From Streptomyces canus (GTDB lineage Bacteria > Actinomycetota > Actinomycetes > Streptomycetales > Streptomycetaceae): a stretch of DNA of 64,000 bases. A program made the position numbers and the translations under genes. The stretch spans positions 18,196 to 82,195 of the forward strand of contig NZ_KQ948666.1 in the NCBI RefSeq assembly GCF_001514145.1, given 5' to 3'. Position 1 is the first letter of the stretch. Each line of letters starts with the position of its first letter. Below the pieces are notes generated by a model. The model was not told the origin of the DNA and did not search any database. It was given only the letters and a program-made list of their open reading frames with translations. Below are positions 40,749 to 49,322 of this stretch, piece by piece.

Positions 40749-42506
40749 ATGAGCGAGGCAGACGAAGTCCCCGGCAGACGAGTCGTCGACGGGCGCTTCG
40801 AGTTGGAAGCCCGTCTGGGCGGCGGCGGGATGGGGACGGTCTGGCGGGCCAGGGATCTGGTGCTGCACAGGATGGTTGCGGTCAAGGAGGTCCGCCCGCC
40901 CGACCGGGACCTCGCCGAGTACGACCCCGACAGCGCGCGGATGCTGCGCGAGCGGGTGTTGCGCGAGGCGCGGGCACTGGCCCGGATCGACCATCCCAAC
41001 GTCGTCACCATCCACCACATCGTCGACGGCGGCGACGGCACCTACCCGTGGATCGTCATGGAGCTGGTCAGCGGCGGCTCGCTCGCCGACCGGCTGGCCC
41101 GGGGGCCGATGCCGCCGGCCGAGGCGGCGCGGATCGGCCGGGGTGTGCTGGCCGCGCTGGCCGCCGCGCACGACGCCGGAATCCAGCACCGGGACGTCAA
41201 GCCCGCCAACGTCCTGCTCAGGTCCGACGGGCGCCCCGTCCTCACCGACTTCGGCATCGCCGCGATCCGCGAGACGACCAGCCTCACCGCCACCGGCTCC
41301 ATCATCGGTACTCCCGACTTCATGGCACCGGAGCGGATCTCGGGCCACGAGGGCGGCGCCGCCTCCGACCTGTGGTCACTCGCGATGATGCTGTACACCG
41401 CCGTGGAGGGTCACCACCCGCTGCGCCGGGGCAACACCCTCGCCACCCTCGCCGCCGTCCTCAACGACGACGTGCCGCCGCCGGTGCGGGCCGGTGCGCT
41501 CGGGGACGTACTGATGAGCGTGCTCGTACGGGATCCGGCGGCGCGGCCGTCGTCCACCGTGCTGGACCGACGGCTGGCCGAGATCGAGTCGGGGCCCGCC
41601 CGTCCGGTCACCGCGTGGCAGCAGCCCACCGCCCCGTACCCGCTGAACCCGCCGTCCGCCGGTGCGGCCCCTTCGTACCCGGGCGCCTTCGGCCCGCACA
41701 CGGCTCCCCTCGCCGGCGCCCCCGCTCCGGCGGGTGCAGCGGGCCCCGGCGGATTCGGGCCGCCGCCCCTCCTCGCCGGACCCGGCCAGCCGGTGACGTC
41801 GCCCGTCCGAGCGGGACGTAGGAGCCGGCCGGGACTGCGTGTCCTGCTCGGCGTCTCGGGGACCTCGCTGGCCGGTGCCGTGGTCCTGATGTGGTGGCTG
41901 CTGCCCGTCGGAGGAGACTCGGGCCGATCGGGCGACGCGGCGGACAGCGGCGCTTCCTCCGCCACCGCCCCCTCCGTCATATCGGCCCCCGAGTCGACCG
42001 GCTCCCCGGCCGCCGCCCCGGCAGTCCAGCAGTCGAAGGACACGACGACCACGAGCCTGCTCACCCCAGACGGCATCCGCACCGCCATCAAGGCGTTGAA
42101 GAAGGAGACCGGTCGGGACAGGTTCGGCGACTTCACCGTCTACGAGGACTTCGTGTCGGCGGAGGTGATGGTCAAAGGCAGCGACAGCAAGTACGACACC
42201 TACACCTACCGTCCGGGACAGGGCGTGGAGAAGGGCATCATCAAGGGCACCCTGTCCGGCGGCGACCAGCCCTTCGGCCTCGACGGCTTCAACTGGGACA
42301 AGGTGCCCACGCTCCTGGAAGAGGCCCGGAAGAAGCTCAACGTCGACGAACCGAACACCCGTTACGTGATGGTGCGACAGCCCAACGACGTCTTCGACAC
42401 CCCCCTCGGCATGGCCGTCTACCTGAGCAACGAGTACAGCCAGACCGGCTACCTGGAGGCGAACACCAAGGGCAAGGTGACCCGCGTCATGCCCGCGGAG
42501 GACTGA
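40749..42506 (+). CDS. Membrane Ser/Thr protein kinase (PknB-like, no PASTA)
   Basis: A 585-residue kinase. The kinase domain is at about residues 16-285: GGGGMGTVWRA (P-loop), K46 in VAVKEV, HRDVKPANVLL with D149, DFG at 167-169 and GTPDFMAPER. A Pro/Ala-rich juxtamembrane linker (about 283-360), one membrane helix (about 364-386) and an extracytoplasmic domain of about 200 residues with no PASTA repeats follow. The latter is Ser/Thr-rich then globular (AIKALKKETGRDRFGDFTVYEDF). The ligand is unknown. ATG 40749 is the natural start. It converges with a PP2C phosphatase gene across a 13-base gap. Confidence 0.92.
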   Translation: MSEADEVPGRRVVDGRFELEARLGGGGMGTVWRARDLVLHRMVAVKEVRPPDRDLAEYDPDSARMLRERVLREARALARIDHPNVVTIHHIVDGGDGTYPWIVMELVSGGSLADRLARGPMPPAEAARIGRGVLAALAAAHDAGIQHRDVKPANVLLRSDGRPVLTDFGIAAIRETTSLTATGSIIGTPDFMAPERISGHEGGAASDLWSLAMMLYTAVEGHHPLRRGNTLATLAAVLNDDVPPPVRAGALGDVLMSVLVRDPAARPSSTVLDRRLAEIESGPARPVTAWQQPTAPYPLNPPSAGAAPSYPGAFGPHTAPLAGAPAPAGAAGPGGFGPPPLLAGPGQPVTSPVRAGRRSRPGLRVLLGVSGTSLAGAVVLMWWLLPVGGDSGRSGDAADSGASSATAPSVISAPESTGSPAAAPAVQQSKDTTTTSLLTPDGIRTAIKALKKETGRDRFGDFTVYEDFVSAEVMVKGSDSKYDTYTYRPGQGVEKGIIKGTLSGGDQPFGLDGFNWDKVPTLLEEARKKLNVDEPNTRYVMVRQPNDVFDTPLGMAVYLSNEYSQTGYLEANTKGKVTRVMPAED

Positions 42507-42522
42507 GGGCCGTTAGGCCTCA
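42504..42522. terminator. Hairpin that spans both stop codons of convergent kinase and phosphatase genes
   Basis: TGAGGGCC (42504-42511), loop GTTA and GGCCTCA (42516-42522) form a stem with one bulged G. Its outer bases are the TGA stops of the kinase (42504-42506) and, on the other strand, of the phosphatase (42520-42522). Confidence 0.45.
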
Positions 42523-43749
42523 CAGGCGGATGACGACGAGAGCGGTGTCGTCGGCGTTGCCGGTGGGTGGGAGCAGCTCGGCCAGCAGCGCGTCGGCCAG
42601 GTCCTCGGGGTCGGCGCGGCGGTGGCGGGTGAGCGCGTCGGCGAGGCGCGCCAGGCCGGTGTCGATGTCCTCGGTGCGGCGCTCGATCAGACCGTCGGTG
42701 TACAGGACCAGCGTGGCGCCCTCGTCGAAGGCCGTGACGGCCTCCGGACGGATGGTGTGTTCGAGGCTGGCACCGAGCGGCGGGTCGGTGGCCCGGTCCA
42801 GGAAGGTGACCGTGCCGTCAGGGCGGAGCAGAGCGGGCGGAAGGTGGCCCGCGCTGCTGTACGTGAGGGTGCGGTCGCCCCAGTCGACGAAGGCCGTCGC
42901 CGCCGTCGTCGACTCGGCGCCGTCGACGGAGCGGGCGTACAGCCCGAGCGCCTCCAGAGCCCGGGCAGGGCCGTCGGCGACGCGGGTGGCGGCGCTCAGC
43001 GCGCTGCGCAGCTGGCCCATGACGCAGGCGGCCGCCAGACCGTGGCCGACCACGTCACCGACGGCCACCGCGAGACAGTCGTCGGGCAGGTCGACGAGGT
43101 CGTACCAGTCACCGCACACGTTCAGGGAGCCGACGGCGGGCCGGTAGCGCACGGCCGCCTGATGGTGGCCGAGGGGTCCGGGGGCGGGCAGCAGGGCCTC
43201 CTGCAGAGCCAGGGCGACCTCGCGTTCGCGGGCGTGTGCCTTGCGCAGGCGTTCGTTGACCTCCTGGAGTTCCCGGGCGCGGGTGTACAGCTCTGCCTCC
43301 AGGACGCGTGCCCGGCTGTCGCCGCCCGGTCCGCCGCGGGCGCGGATGAGTTCGGTGACCTCCTCCACCCGGTGCACGAGGAGTTTCACCTTCCCGTCGG
43401 TGCCGAGGACCGGCGCGTTGACCGGGCTCCAGAAGTGCTCCTGCCAGTGGCCGGGCCGCTGGGGCTCCTCGATGTCGTAGCGGAGAACCGCCATCGTGTC
43501 GCGCTCTCCGGTGGCCACCGCACGCAGCATCGACGCCCGCGTCTCCCGCATCCCGGCCGCGGCCGAGTCATTGGGGTTCTCGGGGAAGACGTCGAAGATG
43601 TAGTGGCCCAGCAACTGCTCGCGGGTACGACCGGTGAGCCGTAGGAAGTCGTCGTTGACGTCGACATACACCAGCTCGGGCGTCAGCAACGCCACCATGC
43701 CGGGCAGAGCCCGGAAGACCGCCGCGTAATCGATGTGCGGTTTCCTCAT
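42520..43749 (-). CDS. PAS-domain PP2C/SpoIIE-type protein phosphatase
   Basis: A 409-residue protein. A PAS sensor occupies about residues 5-125 (FRALPGMVALLTPELVYVDVNDDFLRLTGRT). A coiled linker (ARELQEVNERLRKAHAREREVALALQEALLP) leads into a SpoIIE/PP2C phosphatase domain (about 185-405) with CGDWYDLVDLPDDCLAVAVGDVVGHGLAAA, LVLYTDGLIERR and GNADDTALVVIRL, giving the expected metal aspartates. Such proteins dephosphorylate anti-anti-sigma factors. It is convergent with the Ser/Thr kinase gene. Whether they act on the same substrate is not known. Confidence 0.9.
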   Translation of the reverse strand: MRKPHIDYAAVFRALPGMVALLTPELVYVDVNDDFLRLTGRTREQLLGHYIFDVFPENPNDSAAAGMRETRASMLRAVATGERDTMAVLRYDIEEPQRPGHWQEHFWSPVNAPVLGTDGKVKLLVHRVEEVTELIRARGGPGGDSRARVLEAELYTRARELQEVNERLRKAHAREREVALALQEALLPAPGPLGHHQAAVRYRPAVGSLNVCGDWYDLVDLPDDCLAVAVGDVVGHGLAAACVMGQLRSALSAATRVADGPARALEALGLYARSVDGAESTTAATAFVDWGDRTLTYSSAGHLPPALLRPDGTVTFLDRATDPPLGASLEHTIRPEAVTAFDEGATLVLYTDGLIERRTEDIDTGLARLADALTRHRRADPEDLADALLAELLPPTGNADDTALVVIRL

Positions 43750-43915
43750 GTGCAGCCTGCCTCGACACGAGCCATCATGATGTGATTTTCCACGATAGAT
43801 GGGAATGGGCTGCCGTCTCGACAGCTAACGTCACACGTGACAGCGAACGACCTGGTCGGTTTCTCATGGGCGCGGCCCCCGGCCGACCGCCCGAGTCCCG
43901 GAAGGACCCACTCGA

Positions 43916-44611
43916 ATGCGTTACGCAGTCCTTGGTACGGGCATCGTCGGCCGGACGCTGGCCGGCAAGCTCGCCTCCCTCGGTCACGACGTCGTCATCG
44001 GCACCCGGGACCCCGGGGCCACCCTCGCCCGCACCGAACCCGACGGAATGGGCAACCCACCGTTCGCCCAGTGGCACGCCGACCACGCCCAGGTGCGTCT
44101 GGAGACCTTCGAGGAGGCGGCGGCCTTCGGCGAGACGGTCGTCAACACCACCGCGGGCGAGCGGAGCCTCGATGCCCTGCAAGCGGCCGGCGCATCCCAT
44201 CTGAGCGGCAAGGTCCTGATCGATGTCGCCAACCCGCTGGACTTCTCCGCCGGGCGGCCGACGCTGGACCCGGTCAACACCGACAGCCTCGGCGAGCGCA
44301 TCCAGCGGGCCTTCCCCGACGCGAAGGTCGTCAAGACCCTCAACACCATGAACTGTTTCGTCATGGTGGAGCCGGCCCGCGTGGCAGGGGAGCACACCGT
44401 GTTCGTCAGCGGTGACGACACCGGGGCGAAGAAGGCCGTCACGGCACTGCTGGGCTCCTTCGGCTGGCCCGAAGCGAGCGTCATCGACCTGGGCGACATC
44501 ACCACCGCCCGCGGCGTCGAGATGCTCCTGCCGATCTGGCTGCATCTGTACGGCACACTCGGCCACGGCGACTTCAACTTCCACATCCAGGGGGCCCGGC
44601 CCGGCGGCTGA
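43916..44611 (+). CDS. NADPH:F420-oxidoreductase-like Rossmann protein
   Basis: A 231-residue protein. The N-terminus YAVLGTGIVGRTLAGKLASLGHDVVIGTRDP is a GxGxxG nucleotide-binding fold with a following TRDP that favours NADP. DVANPLDF, VVKTLNTMNCFVMVEP and GDITTARGVEMLLPIWL match the F420-dependent NADP reductase / NADP oxidoreductase family. It may transfer hydride between NADP and F420 or another carrier. ATG 43916 is the start. It is divergent from the phosphatase gene, 166 bases apart. Decayed sequence begins right after it. Confidence 0.83.
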   Translation: MRYAVLGTGIVGRTLAGKLASLGHDVVIGTRDPGATLARTEPDGMGNPPFAQWHADHAQVRLETFEEAAAFGETVVNTTAGERSLDALQAAGASHLSGKVLIDVANPLDFSAGRPTLDPVNTDSLGERIQRAFPDAKVVKTLNTMNCFVMVEPARVAGEHTVFVSGDDTGAKKAVTALLGSFGWPEASVIDLGDITTARGVEMLLPIWLHLYGTLGHGDFNFHIQGARPGG

Positions 44612-44904
44612 TCCCGGGGTCCAGATCCGGCGTGAGCCGTTGAGCAGGGCTTCAAGCAGCTGAGGCGTGCGATCCGGGCCGTGTGAGGTACTCCGTGGTA
44701 GGACGGAGCCGCTCGTGGAGTCGGGCCGAGTCCGGCGAGCGGCTCGTGGGCCTGATCCGGGGCAGGCCCGGCCCGAGCCGGTCGGTTCGGACGAGACGGA
44801 CGCTGGTCGGCGGTGCTTCTGCGCGGTCGGTTTGGCCGGGTGGGCGGCCAAGGTGGTCAGGGGCCATGGCGCCGTCACGGCGTCGGGCCGTGGTGGCCCG
44901 GCCG

Positions 44905-45062
44905 TCAACGGGGCGCCACCTCTGGGACCGGCTCCCAGGCGTGGGTCTGGATCCCGTCGCGGATGGGGCGTACGGCCTCGACTCGCTGTCCGGCCGGGTC
45001 GTCGGGCCGCCGGTCGAGGTAGCGCTTGCCGGGGAGAACGGGGTGCGCGTCGCCGTGGCCTC
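44905..45062 (-). pseudogene. Arsenate reductase / LMW phosphatase C-terminal fragment
   Basis: The leftward frame reads GDAHPVLPGKRYLDRRPDDPAGQ and then VEAVRPIRDGIQTH, which is the C-terminal signature of low-molecular-weight-phosphatase-type arsenate reductases (PGKRY.D..l.DPAG...e.vR.iRd.i). The catalytic P-loop (CxxNxxRS) and everything else upstream are missing, and no full-length gene can be assembled from this strand. It is a remnant of about 50 codons inside a decayed stretch (44612-46436). Confidence 0.6.
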
Positions 45063-45299
45063 GGTGCCCGGGGGCCCGAGGCGGTGTTCGGGGCCCCGGC
45101 CGTCCGACACCGGAAGACCTGCGCCTGCTGAAGGAGGCGATGGCCGCCGGCCGGGACGTCGTCGACCTGGAGGTCCCGACGCATCCTCCCCGGCCGGCCT
45201 CGGCGCGCCGCTCGCTGGTCGTCCCCCTCCCGGGCGCGCCGTGCACGCTCACCAGCACGGACTTCCTCGACCAGTACGCCGACATCGTGCCGCGTGCGC

Positions 45300-45716
45300 C
45301 CAGGGCGGCCGTCCCGGACGACGGCTTCGGCTGGTGGCAGGGCATCGGCGCCGTCGAGAGCGCGCAGGCGGCGAGTGCTCGCGAGGTCACGGTCGTCAGC
45401 CCCGGCACCGGAGAACCGCACCCAGCTGCTGAACCGCCTCACCGGCACACCGCTCCGCATCGCCGCGATGAACACCGTGACGGCCATGACGGCCGGCGAA
45501 CTGCGCCTGCTCAACGTCATGGACGGCCACGAGACGCTCCTCGCCGCCGACCTCCTGGTGACCGTCGGCGAACGCCGCCCGCGAGGCCCGGACTTCACCG
45601 CGGCCGACGGGCAGACCGTCCGCGCGATCGGCGACTGCGTCGTGCCACGCCGCATCGCGCACGCCCTCGCGGAGAAACGTGCGGCTGCGGAGGCGGTTGC
45701 GGCGAATCTGCCCTGA
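45300..45716 (+). pseudogene. FadH/old-yellow-enzyme-type flavin oxidoreductase C-terminal remnant
   Basis: Two frames together resemble the FAD/NAD-binding C-terminus of 2,4-dienoyl-CoA-reductase-like enzymes. The first (about 45300-45415) reads PDDGFGWWQGIGAVE and EVTVVSPGTG. The second (about 45405-45716) reads RTQLLNRLTGTPLRIAAM, LRLLNVMDGHETLLAADLLV and the closing IGDCVVPRRIAHALAEKR. The frame changes near 45405-45415, and the N-terminal barrel and [4Fe-4S] region are absent. It is non-functional. Confidence 0.6.
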
Positions 45717-45867
45717 GCCCGCCGTGCACCACCGGCTTGATCACGAAACCGGTGACGCCGGAACGGGGTGCTGGGCTGAGACGGGCATCAGAGTGGACGG
45801 AAGACTGCTGGTCGCGCCGGAGGATGCCCGTGCTGAGGCGCCGGCCGGTGATCTGCCTGGCCACCCG

Positions 45868-46230
45868 CTAACCGGAAAAGATGTCCGTTTCCTGGGCGCG
45901 TGAGAGCAAGCGGTACTGCTCGCTGCGGCCGAGCAGTTCATCATGGGTGCCTGTGGCGACCACGCGGCCCGCGTCGAGCACGACGATCCGGTCCGCGGCG
46001 CGGATGGTCGACATGCGGTGGGCGATCACCAGCAGCGTGCACTCCTGCGCGGTCTCCCGGATCGACCTGCGGAGCGCCGCTTCGCTGACCGCGTCCAGAT
46101 GGGCGGTCGGCTCGTCCAGCAGCAGCAGGCGTGGCCGGGTCCGCACCCGAGGTTGCGAGCGTTGCTGCGCGCCGTCGGAGACGCTCCGCTCGGCGGCCTT
46201 GCGCTGCGCGGCTGCGCAGGCGACGCTCCG
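45868..46230 (-). pseudogene. ABC exporter ATPase C-terminal fragment
   Basis: The final 90-odd residues of an ABC exporter ATPase remain in frame: RLLLLDEPTAHLDAVSE (Walker B and D-loop), LLVIAHRMSTIRAADRIVVL (H-loop) and ATGTHDELLGRSEQYRLLSRAQ. Just upstream the frame reads SVSDGAQQRSQP in place of the LSGGQRQRVALARAL signature, so the signature is damaged by a small deletion and substitutions. Walker A and the membrane domain are gone. It lies 290 bases before the intact DUF899 gene, on the other strand. Confidence 0.7.
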
Positions 46231-46436
46231 CTGCTGGTGAACACCGCACCGCGGTGCGCCTCGCCATGCGCGCCAGACGCTGACCGGTTGTTTCGCCCAC
46301 CGGCTGACCTGTTTCGTTCACGGTGGGCGTTCTGCGTCAAACCGAACCACGTTCGCGGCGATGAGTTCCGGCCGGGTCGGGAGTCTGCTCCGGAGACCGT
46401 CGTAGCGACCGTACGACCAGACATCACGGAGGAACC

Positions 46437-47219
46437 ATGACCACCACGCCGGACGACCCGAACACCGCGCTGCCCGACCGCCCGCCCGTCGTCGACCTGG
46501 CCACCTGGCAGAGCGCCCGTGACGAGCTTCTGGTCCGCGAGAAGGCCCACACCCGCGAGGGCGACGCCATCGCCGCGGCCCGCCGCCGGCTGCCGATGGT
46601 GGAGTTCGACGGGACGGTCGAGGTCGTCGGCCCCGACGGCCCGGTGCCGTTCCTGGACCTGTTCCAGGGACGCGACGAGCTCGTGGTCTACCAGCACATG
46701 TGGTACGACGGCGCTCCGCACCAGGGGCAGTGCGAAGGCTGCACCACCACGGCCTGGCACCTGAAGGACGCCGTCTACCTCAACGCGCGCGGCGTCTCGT
46801 TCGCCATCGTGACCACTGGCCCGTGGCACGAGGTGGCCTCCTTCGTCGAGTTCATGGGCTACACCCAGCCCTGGTACTCGGTGCGGGGCGTGGACGGGCC
46901 GGTCGGCGGCGACATGGGGTACCTCGCCTGCTTCCTGCGCGACGGCGATCGCGCGTTCCTCACCTACTCCACGACGGGCCGTGGCAACGAGCGGGTCAGC
47001 GGCTCCCTCGGCCTGCTGGACATGACCCCCTACGGCCGCGGCGAGACATGGGAGGACAACCCCGAGGGCTGGCCCAAGGGGCGCGGTGCGTGCTGGACCT
47101 GGCGCTCCGACGCGGAGGGGAACCCCACCTGGGGCCCGACCGGCCGCCCCGTACCGCAGTGGACCCGCCCCGGCGCGACCCCGGTGCAGACCCTCGGCCG
47201 ACGCGGTCACCACCACTGA
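46437..47219 (+). CDS. DUF899 family thioredoxin-fold protein
   Basis: A 260-residue cytosolic protein of the DUF899 family, predicted to have a thioredoxin-like fold. Clear segments are LLVREKAHTREGDAIAAARRRLPMV, LFQGRDELVVYQHMWYD and CEGCTTTAWHL, a CxxC pair near residue 100, plus NPEGWPKGRGACWTW in the last part. No activity is established for the family. CGGAGGAACC precedes the ATG at 46437, a strong ribosome site. The gene is intact although the sequence on its left is decayed. It converges with the LacI gene. Confidence 0.87.
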   Translation: MTTTPDDPNTALPDRPPVVDLATWQSARDELLVREKAHTREGDAIAAARRRLPMVEFDGTVEVVGPDGPVPFLDLFQGRDELVVYQHMWYDGAPHQGQCEGCTTTAWHLKDAVYLNARGVSFAIVTTGPWHEVASFVEFMGYTQPWYSVRGVDGPVGGDMGYLACFLRDGDRAFLTYSTTGRGNERVSGSLGLLDMTPYGRGETWEDNPEGWPKGRGACWTWRSDAEGNPTWGPTGRPVPQWTRPGATPVQTLGRRGHHH

Positions 47220-47234
47220 CACGCCTTCGTGGAC

Positions 47235-47259
47235 GGCGCCGGCGAAGGGGCCCGGCGCC
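47235..47259. terminator. Hairpin between the DUF899 and LacI genes
   Basis: GGCGCCGG (47235-47242) pairs with CCGGCGCC (47252-47259) around a nine-base loop, 16 bases after the DUF899 stop and 69 bases before the stop of the convergent lacI-type gene. A two-way terminator is likely. Confidence 0.6.
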
Positions 47260-47327
47260 GGTCTCCACCTCGACGGACGCATCTGTCGGCGCCTCCGGCA
47301 ACCGCTGCCCCGCTTTTCACCGTTCTC

Positions 47328-48437
47328 TCAGCCGGCAGGCGGACGCACCGAATCCCGGATCACGAGCTGCGTGCTCAGCACGACGTGGTTGTCGGAGGCG
47401 AACCCCACCTCGCGGTCCAGGGCGAGCCGTACGGCGGTGCGGCCCAGTTCCTCGTACGGGACCCGGACCGTGGTGAGGGCCGGGGTCAGGTCGGCGGCGA
47501 ACGGGACGTCGTCGAAGCCGACCACGGAGACCTCGCCCGGGACGCTGAGACCTGCCTCGCGCAGGGCGGCCAGCGCGCCCAGCGCGACCACGTCGGATCC
47601 CGCGAACACCGCCGTGAACCCGACGCCCGTGCTCAGCGCTTCCCGGGTGCGCAGGTAACCCGAGGCGCGGGTGTAGTCCCCGCTCGTGTCCAGCTCATCG
47701 GCGTACGGCACGCCGTGGGCGCGCAGCGCGTCGCGGTAGCCGAGGCGGCGCTCCTCCGCGCTGCTGAAGCCCGGCGCGCCGCTGAGGAAGAGGACACGCC
47801 GGTGTCCGGCCGTCAGCAGGTGCGCGGTGGCCTGGAAGGCACCGCCGCGGTTGTCGTAGTCCACGACCGTGGCGGGCACACCCGCGGGCAGCGGCGGTCT
47901 GCCGCACAGCACCAGCCGGGACCCCGCGGAGTCCAGCGCCTTGGCATAGCCGGCCATACGGCGGTGATAGGCGTCGTCCGTCACGGTGCCACCCACGAGG
48001 AGGACCGCCGCCGCGTGCTGTTCCCGCATCAGCTGGACCAGGTCGTCCTCGCGCTTGGTGTCGTCCTTGGTCGAGCAGACCAGGCTGAGGCGGCCCCGGC
48101 TGCCGGCCTCCTCTTCCACTCCTGCCGCCACGTGGGCGAGGGAGGGGCCGGTGATGTCACGCAGGACGAGTGCGATGGGCCCGGCGACCCGGCCGGACAG
48201 CGCCTTGGCGTGGACGTTCACGACGTAGTGGAGGGAGTCGACGGCGGCCATGACCCGCTCCCTGGTCTCCGCGGACACCGGGTAGTTGCCCGCCAGCGTC
48301 CGGGAAACGGTTGCTACGGAAACACCGGCCTTCGCGGCGACGTCGCGGATCGTGCTGGGCCTGTCCGCCGGCCTCCTCTTCCGCTTCGCCCTCTTCGGCT
48401 CCTGGGCGCCGACTGGCCCCTCTTCCTCGTCCGTCAC
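47328..48437 (-). CDS. LacI-family transcriptional regulator
   Basis: A 369-residue regulator. A basic N-terminal extension (KRAKRKRRPADRPS) precedes the LacI helix-turn-helix and hinge (STIRDVAAKAGVSVATVSRTLAGNYPVSAETRERVMAAVDSLHYVVN). The periplasmic-binding-protein-like sensor domain (about 95-360) includes GFDDVPFAADLTPALTTVR. It probably senses a sugar and represses glycan-use genes. GTG 48437 has GGAG just upstream. Its likely operator (48507-48518) lies 70 bases upstream and is matched before the GH97 gene at 52245-52256. Confidence 0.9.
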   Translation of the reverse strand: MTDEEEGPVGAQEPKRAKRKRRPADRPSTIRDVAAKAGVSVATVSRTLAGNYPVSAETRERVMAAVDSLHYVVNVHAKALSGRVAGPIALVLRDITGPSLAHVAAGVEEEAGSRGRLSLVCSTKDDTKREDDLVQLMREQHAAAVLLVGGTVTDDAYHRRMAGYAKALDSAGSRLVLCGRPPLPAGVPATVVDYDNRGGAFQATAHLLTAGHRRVLFLSGAPGFSSAEERRLGYRDALRAHGVPYADELDTSGDYTRASGYLRTREALSTGVGFTAVFAGSDVVALGALAALREAGLSVPGEVSVVGFDDVPFAADLTPALTTVRVPYEELGRTAVRLALDREVGFASDNHVVLSTQLVIRDSVRPPAG

Positions 48438-48506
48438 TGCTCCGACGTTACTGCACCGGCTCGGGCTTGTGAGTCCCATCGGTCGGAAAGCGCTCTGGGT
48501 GGGACA

Positions 48507-48518
48507 GTAAGCGTTTAC
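48507..48518. promoter_or_regulatory. LacI-type operator upstream of the lacI gene
   Basis: GTAAGCGTTTAC is a near-perfect palindrome with a central CG, typical of LacI-family sites. GGAAAGCGCT at 48485-48494 may be a second half-site. Confidence 0.6.
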
Positions 48519-48559
48519 CCAGAGTCGTCGTCAAGACGATCACCGAAGTCCGACCGCCC

Positions 48560-48822
48560 GGGCCGCATCAGGCACTGTTGACCTGGGACGACGTCATCGC
48601 CGCGGGCAAGGCCGTGCAGAAGAAGGACGAGAACGTCAAGATCTTCAACATGGCGGGCGAGGACCCCAGCACCCTCGTCGATCTGTCCTGGCAGGCCGGT
48701 GCGCAGTGGTACAGGATCGCCGACGACCACTGGGAGATCGGCTTCACCTCGCCCGAGGCGCTCAAGGCGGCCGACGTCGTCCAGCAGTTGGTGGACAACG
48801 ACCTCGCCTCCAACGCCTCCCG
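48560..48822 (+). pseudogene. ABC sugar-binding protein internal fragment
   Basis: The frame reads TWDDVIAAGKAVQKKD, VKIFNMAGEDPSTLVDLSWQAG and FTSPEALKAADVVQQLVDND, which are the middle lobes of an extracellular solute-binding lipoprotein for sugar uptake. The signal peptide, about 130 N-terminal residues and the whole C-terminal half are missing. It lies just after a LacI operator, where an intact sugar-uptake operon would be expected. Its right edge is joined out of frame to a fragment of a different gene. Confidence 0.65.
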
Positions 48823-49248
48823 CGCACCAGAACCCGGCCGCCCTGGACCGCGTCCTCCAGGCCATCGACCGCCGCTACCTGGCCTGGAAGTCCGACGCCA
48901 CCGTCATGACCGGCTCCGACCAGCAGTGGCAGGGCTTCGGCCGGGTCGGCCTGGTGCCTGCCCTGCTGTGGGAGCACCTGGGTGACCGGCTCGACGAGCA
49001 GGTCACCGGATCGCCGTACGCGATCACCAACCCCGGCTTCGAGAACGGCGCCGACACACCCACCGCCTGGCAGATGCCCGGCTGGGCCGCCGCCGGTGGC
49101 GGCACCTGGGCCCATGACACCACCGTCTCCCGCTCCGGTACGGCCTCGCTCAAGCTCAGGTCGGCACCACGAACGGCTACAGCTACGTCAACTCCCGGGC
49201 CAGGGCGAGGATCGGCTCCGTGCGGGTCCGAAGGCGGGGCGTGCCGGC
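48823..49248 (+). pseudogene. Fragment of a secreted glycan-related protein with an NPGFENG-type domain
   Basis: The frame reads NPAALDRVLQAIDRRYLAWKSD, DQQWQGFGRVGLVPALLWEHLG and then NPGFENGADTPTAW with DTTVSRSGTASLKL, the start of a carbohydrate-binding jelly-roll-like domain often attached to secreted polysaccharide lyases or glycosidases. Near 49158-49162 the frame shifts and continues as TTNGYSYVNSRARARIGS. Both ends of the gene are missing. I cannot name the enzyme family. Confidence 0.5.
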
Positions 49249-49322
49249 AGGGTGACCTGTACCGGGGCTGACCCACGCCCCGGGTCGGCCTCGCGCGCGA
49301 CCTACCGGGAGGGAAGCGCCTG

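Noticed and set aside
43766..43805. A/T-rich stretch with GATTTTCC before the PP2C gene, considered as a Zur or Fur box
   Set aside because: It lacks the required symmetric TGAAAAT/ATTTTCA structure and no metal-related gene is next to it.
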